DNA of 60,764 nucleotides from Paenibacillus camerounensis (GTDB taxonomy: Bacteria > Bacillota > Bacilli > Paenibacillales > Paenibacillaceae): assembly GCF_000723885.1 (NCBI RefSeq), contig NZ_CCDG010000071.1, forward strand, positions 1 through 60,764. The letters are read 5' to 3'. The translations under genes and the position numbers were made by a program. Below, one piece after another: positions 59,006 through 60,764 of the stretch; the first letter of the stretch is position 1, and each line of letters begins with the position of its first letter. The notes below the pieces were generated by a model. It was not told the origin of the DNA. It searched no databases and worked only from the letters and a program-made list of their open reading frames with translations.

Positions 59006-59770
59006 ATGATTCTTGTTCATCAGTTTAAGCTCGAATGCAGAAAGCATCTGGCAGTGTTTGGTTCACTAACCGGTCTTAGCGCACTGATTAATCTGTATTT
59101 TCTGTTCAGCACACAGCAGGACCTGGCGTTTCTGGTGCTGACTGCGAATATGGTGATCGGCCTGCTTGTTCCGCTCTATATCTATACAGATCTGTACAAG
59201 GAGTTTTTTACCGGTGTTATGCCTGTTAATCACCTGCTTCCTGTCAGAACCTCTTCATTGTTCGCGGTAAAATCAGCCGTGTTCATCCTGGGCAGTATGA
59301 CGGTATGGTCAACAACGCTGCTGGAGATCTTCCTGAATCCGGCCGGGCTGTATCAGATGCGGATAGAGCAGTCCTCAAGCCCCGCACTCGGCATCCTCTA
59401 TCTGGTGCTGTCCAAGCTGCTCAGCCTGCCTGCGGGTTATGCGCTGATCGGATTTGCACTCGCAGCCGGTAAAAGATTCCGCAAACCGCAGCTCAGCCAC
59501 CTCTGCATTGTAGTACTGCTGGCAGGAGGAGTTGCTGCCCAGTTTACTCTGGCTGTGCAGGGCAGCTGGCACTGGAGCATCGGGACGTCTTCGGTGGATG
59601 CTTTTAAGCAGTATGCGAACCTGCTGAGTGTGACTCCGGTCTTCCGGGTTATGCAGGCTGATATTAACGACACGATCAACTGGCTGACGGTGGGCAGCAA
59701 TGTGCTGGTCATGCTGCTGGCCGGCAGCGCTGCAGCCCTGCTGCTGAACGGGCGGGGGTATGAGCTGTGA
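59006..59770 (+). CDS. ABC transporter permease
   Basis: A 254-residue integral membrane protein with about six hydrophobic segments (near 17-35, 41-60, 87-105, 128-158, 166-184 and 225-245). It has no recognised family signature beyond ABC-2-type topology. Directly downstream of the ATPase gene with GGGAGTG upstream of the start, it should form the membrane half of the exporter. Cargo is unknown. It is the last gene before the repeat array. Confidence 0.82.
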   Translation: MILVHQFKLECRKHLAVFGSLTGLSALINLYFLFSTQQDLAFLVLTANMVIGLLVPLYIYTDLYKEFFTGVMPVNHLLPVRTSSLFAVKSAVFILGSMTVWSTTLLEIFLNPAGLYQMRIEQSSSPALGILYLVLSKLLSLPAGYALIGFALAAGKRFRKPQLSHLCIVVLLAGGVAAQFTLAVQGSWHWSIGTSSVDAFKQYANLLSVTPVFRVMQADINDTINWLTVGSNVLVMLLAGSAAALLLNGRGYEL

Positions 59771-60018
59771 GCTGTGAGCGGCGAGTTGGCTGAGTCATTT
59801 CATCAGCCTCGGAGTTTTAGCTGCAGTTTGTACACTTAAAAACAGCTGAATCTTCTGCTAACAACGTATAAGTGTACTTTATGCAGTTAAAAGTAGCTAG
59901 TAACGCAAAAATCGGCGATTTGGCACATTTTAGCTGTACGAAATACATCTATTTTACTTTTTTTAAGAAAAACAGGCGTTTTAGTTGTATAGAGTGCAGT
60001 TAAGGTGACGCTAGGCGG
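59771..60018. other. AT-rich gene-free segment with inverted repeat
   Basis: After the permease stop there is an AT-rich 250-bp stretch with an inverted pair gtacactta (59830-59838) and taagtgtac (59869-59877). Related ttttagctg and cagttaaaag stretches recur. It resembles a dispersed intergenic repeat. No gene is seen. Confidence 0.4.
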
Positions 60019-60764
60019 GGGAAGAGTAGGGTGTGCGCGAGCTGGTGGTGTGGCGGGCGGAGAGTAAGGGACGAGTGTTGGTTGGTGGCGTGGTGGATGG
60101 AGAGTGAAGGACGAGTGTGGACTGGTGGTGTGAGTGATTGGAGAGTAGAGCATGAGTGCGGACTGGCGTAGTGGTGGATGAAGAGTAAAGGATGAGTGTA
60201 AGCTGGTGGCTTGGTGGATGGAGAGTGGGGGACGAGTGTGAGCCGGTGATGTGGTGGATGAAGAGTAAAGGACGAGTGTGGACTGGTGGTGTGAGTGATT
60301 GGAGAGTGAAGGATGAGTGCGGACTGGCGTAGTGGTGGATGGAGAGTGAGGGACAAGTGTGGGTTGGTGGCGTGGTGGATGGAGAGTGAGGGAGGAGTGT
60401 GGGTCGGTGGCGCGGTGGATGGAGAGTAAGGGACAAGTGTTGGTTGGTGGCTTGGTGGATGGAGAGTGAGGGAGGAGTGTGGGTCGGTGGCGCGGTGGAT
60501 GGAGAGTAAAGGAGAAGTGCGAGCTGGTGGCGTGGTGGATAGGAGAGTAAGGGACAAGTGTTGGTTAGTGGCTTGGTGGATGAAGAGTAAAGGAGGAGTG
60601 TAAGCTGGTGGCGTGGTGGATAGGAGAGTAAAAGACGAGTGTTGGTTAGTGGAGTGGCGGATGGAGAGTAAAGGAGGAGTGTAAGCTGGTGGCGCGGTGG
60701 ATGGAGAGTAAGGGACAAGTGTTGGTTGGTGGCTTGGTGGATGGAGAGTAAAGGACGAGTGTGG
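60019..60764. repeat. 40-bp tandem minisatellite, about 18 units, open at the window end
   Basis: A degenerate 40-bp unit, roughly ggagagtaagggacgagtgt followed by tggttggtggcgtggtggat, repeats from 60019 to the window end (a few units are 41 bp). The plus strand is purine/GT-rich and poor in C. Units fall into variants; the pair at 60099-60179 recurs at about 60260-60340, and the units at 60379 and 60459 are identical. Since 40 is not a multiple of 3, the long open frames on the minus strand do not indicate a protein. Confidence 0.9.

Noticed and set aside
60041..60692. Five exact copies of gctggtgg, the E. coli Chi sequence, inside the array
   Set aside because: Chi of Bacillus-type AddAB is a different short sequence, and the octamer follows from the repeat composition.
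60011..60718. Long Pro/Ser/His/Thr-rich open frames on the minus strand of the repeat array
   Set aside because: The 40-bp unit is not a multiple of three, several frames are open at once because the strand avoids stop triplets, and no ribosome site is seen.
60019..60764. CRISPR array
   Set aside because: There are no unique spacers; the units are contiguous degenerate repeats, and no cas genes are in the window.

Overview
The window looks like a chromosomal segment of a spore-forming Firmicute of the Paenibacillus type. The evidence is moderate GC content, strong AGGAGG-like ribosome binding sites, SAM, T-box and cobalamin leader RNAs, a liaFSR locus, an htrA gene next to a two-component system, an S-layer-homology-anchored nucleotidase and an AbrB-type regulator. 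Nearly all genes are intact and there is no transposase, integrase, tRNA, rRNA or CRISPR array. No plasmid or prophage signature was seen.

Layout. 1-5.3 kb: short housekeeping genes (Spx/ArsC-like reductase, 5'-3' exonuclease, deformylase-like enzyme) and a GH51 arabinofuranosidase whose leader shares an 18-base AT-rich element with the promoter of a nearby ArsR-type regulator. 5.3-18.6 kb: a cobalamin riboswitch followed by a 13-gene operon for cobalt uptake (cbiMNQO) and every anaerobic corrin-ring step from cobalt insertion to cobyrinic acid a,c-diamide. One protein in it fuses CbiH to CbiX and ends in a histidine-rich tail. 18.7-26.1 kb: a ROK fructokinase, an HRDC protein, corA behind a long structured leader, SAM-riboswitch-controlled metA-metI, and mqnC. 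26.2-31 kb: a small membrane peptide and a giant two-module secreted nucleotidase with three SLH repeats. 31-44.5 kb: a small winged-helix protein, an SPFH/ribbon-helix-helix pair, T-box-controlled thrS, a 3D-domain protein, liaFSR, htrA with an OmpR/kinase pair resembling cssRS, and ispH. 44.6-53.5 kb: aroF, a beta-type glutamine synthetase, a glycoside phosphorylase with an epimerase-like partner behind a LacI-type operator, serC and trmL. 53.6-59.8 kb: an AbrB-type regulator with a Cys-pair tail, a 34-residue membrane peptide, a phosphodiester-glycosidase/coiled-coil pair, a ComA-like regulator with an altered acidic pocket, an aminotransferase and a two-gene ABC exporter. 60.0-60.76 kb: a 40-bp minisatellite of about 18 units running off the window end.

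How the genes work together: B12 made from the cbi operon can feed B12-dependent enzymes elsewhere. The later B12 genes (adenosylation, cobyric acid synthesis, nucleotide loop) and uroporphyrinogen methyltransferase are not in this window. LiaFSR, HtrA with its two-component pair and the SLH nucleotidase form an envelope-facing cluster. The least explained items are the 40-bp repeat array, the corA leader RNA, the shared arabinofuranosidase/ArsR element, the short terminated transcript near 19.6 kb, and the ComA-like regulator. All statements rest on reading the sequence; no database search was run.
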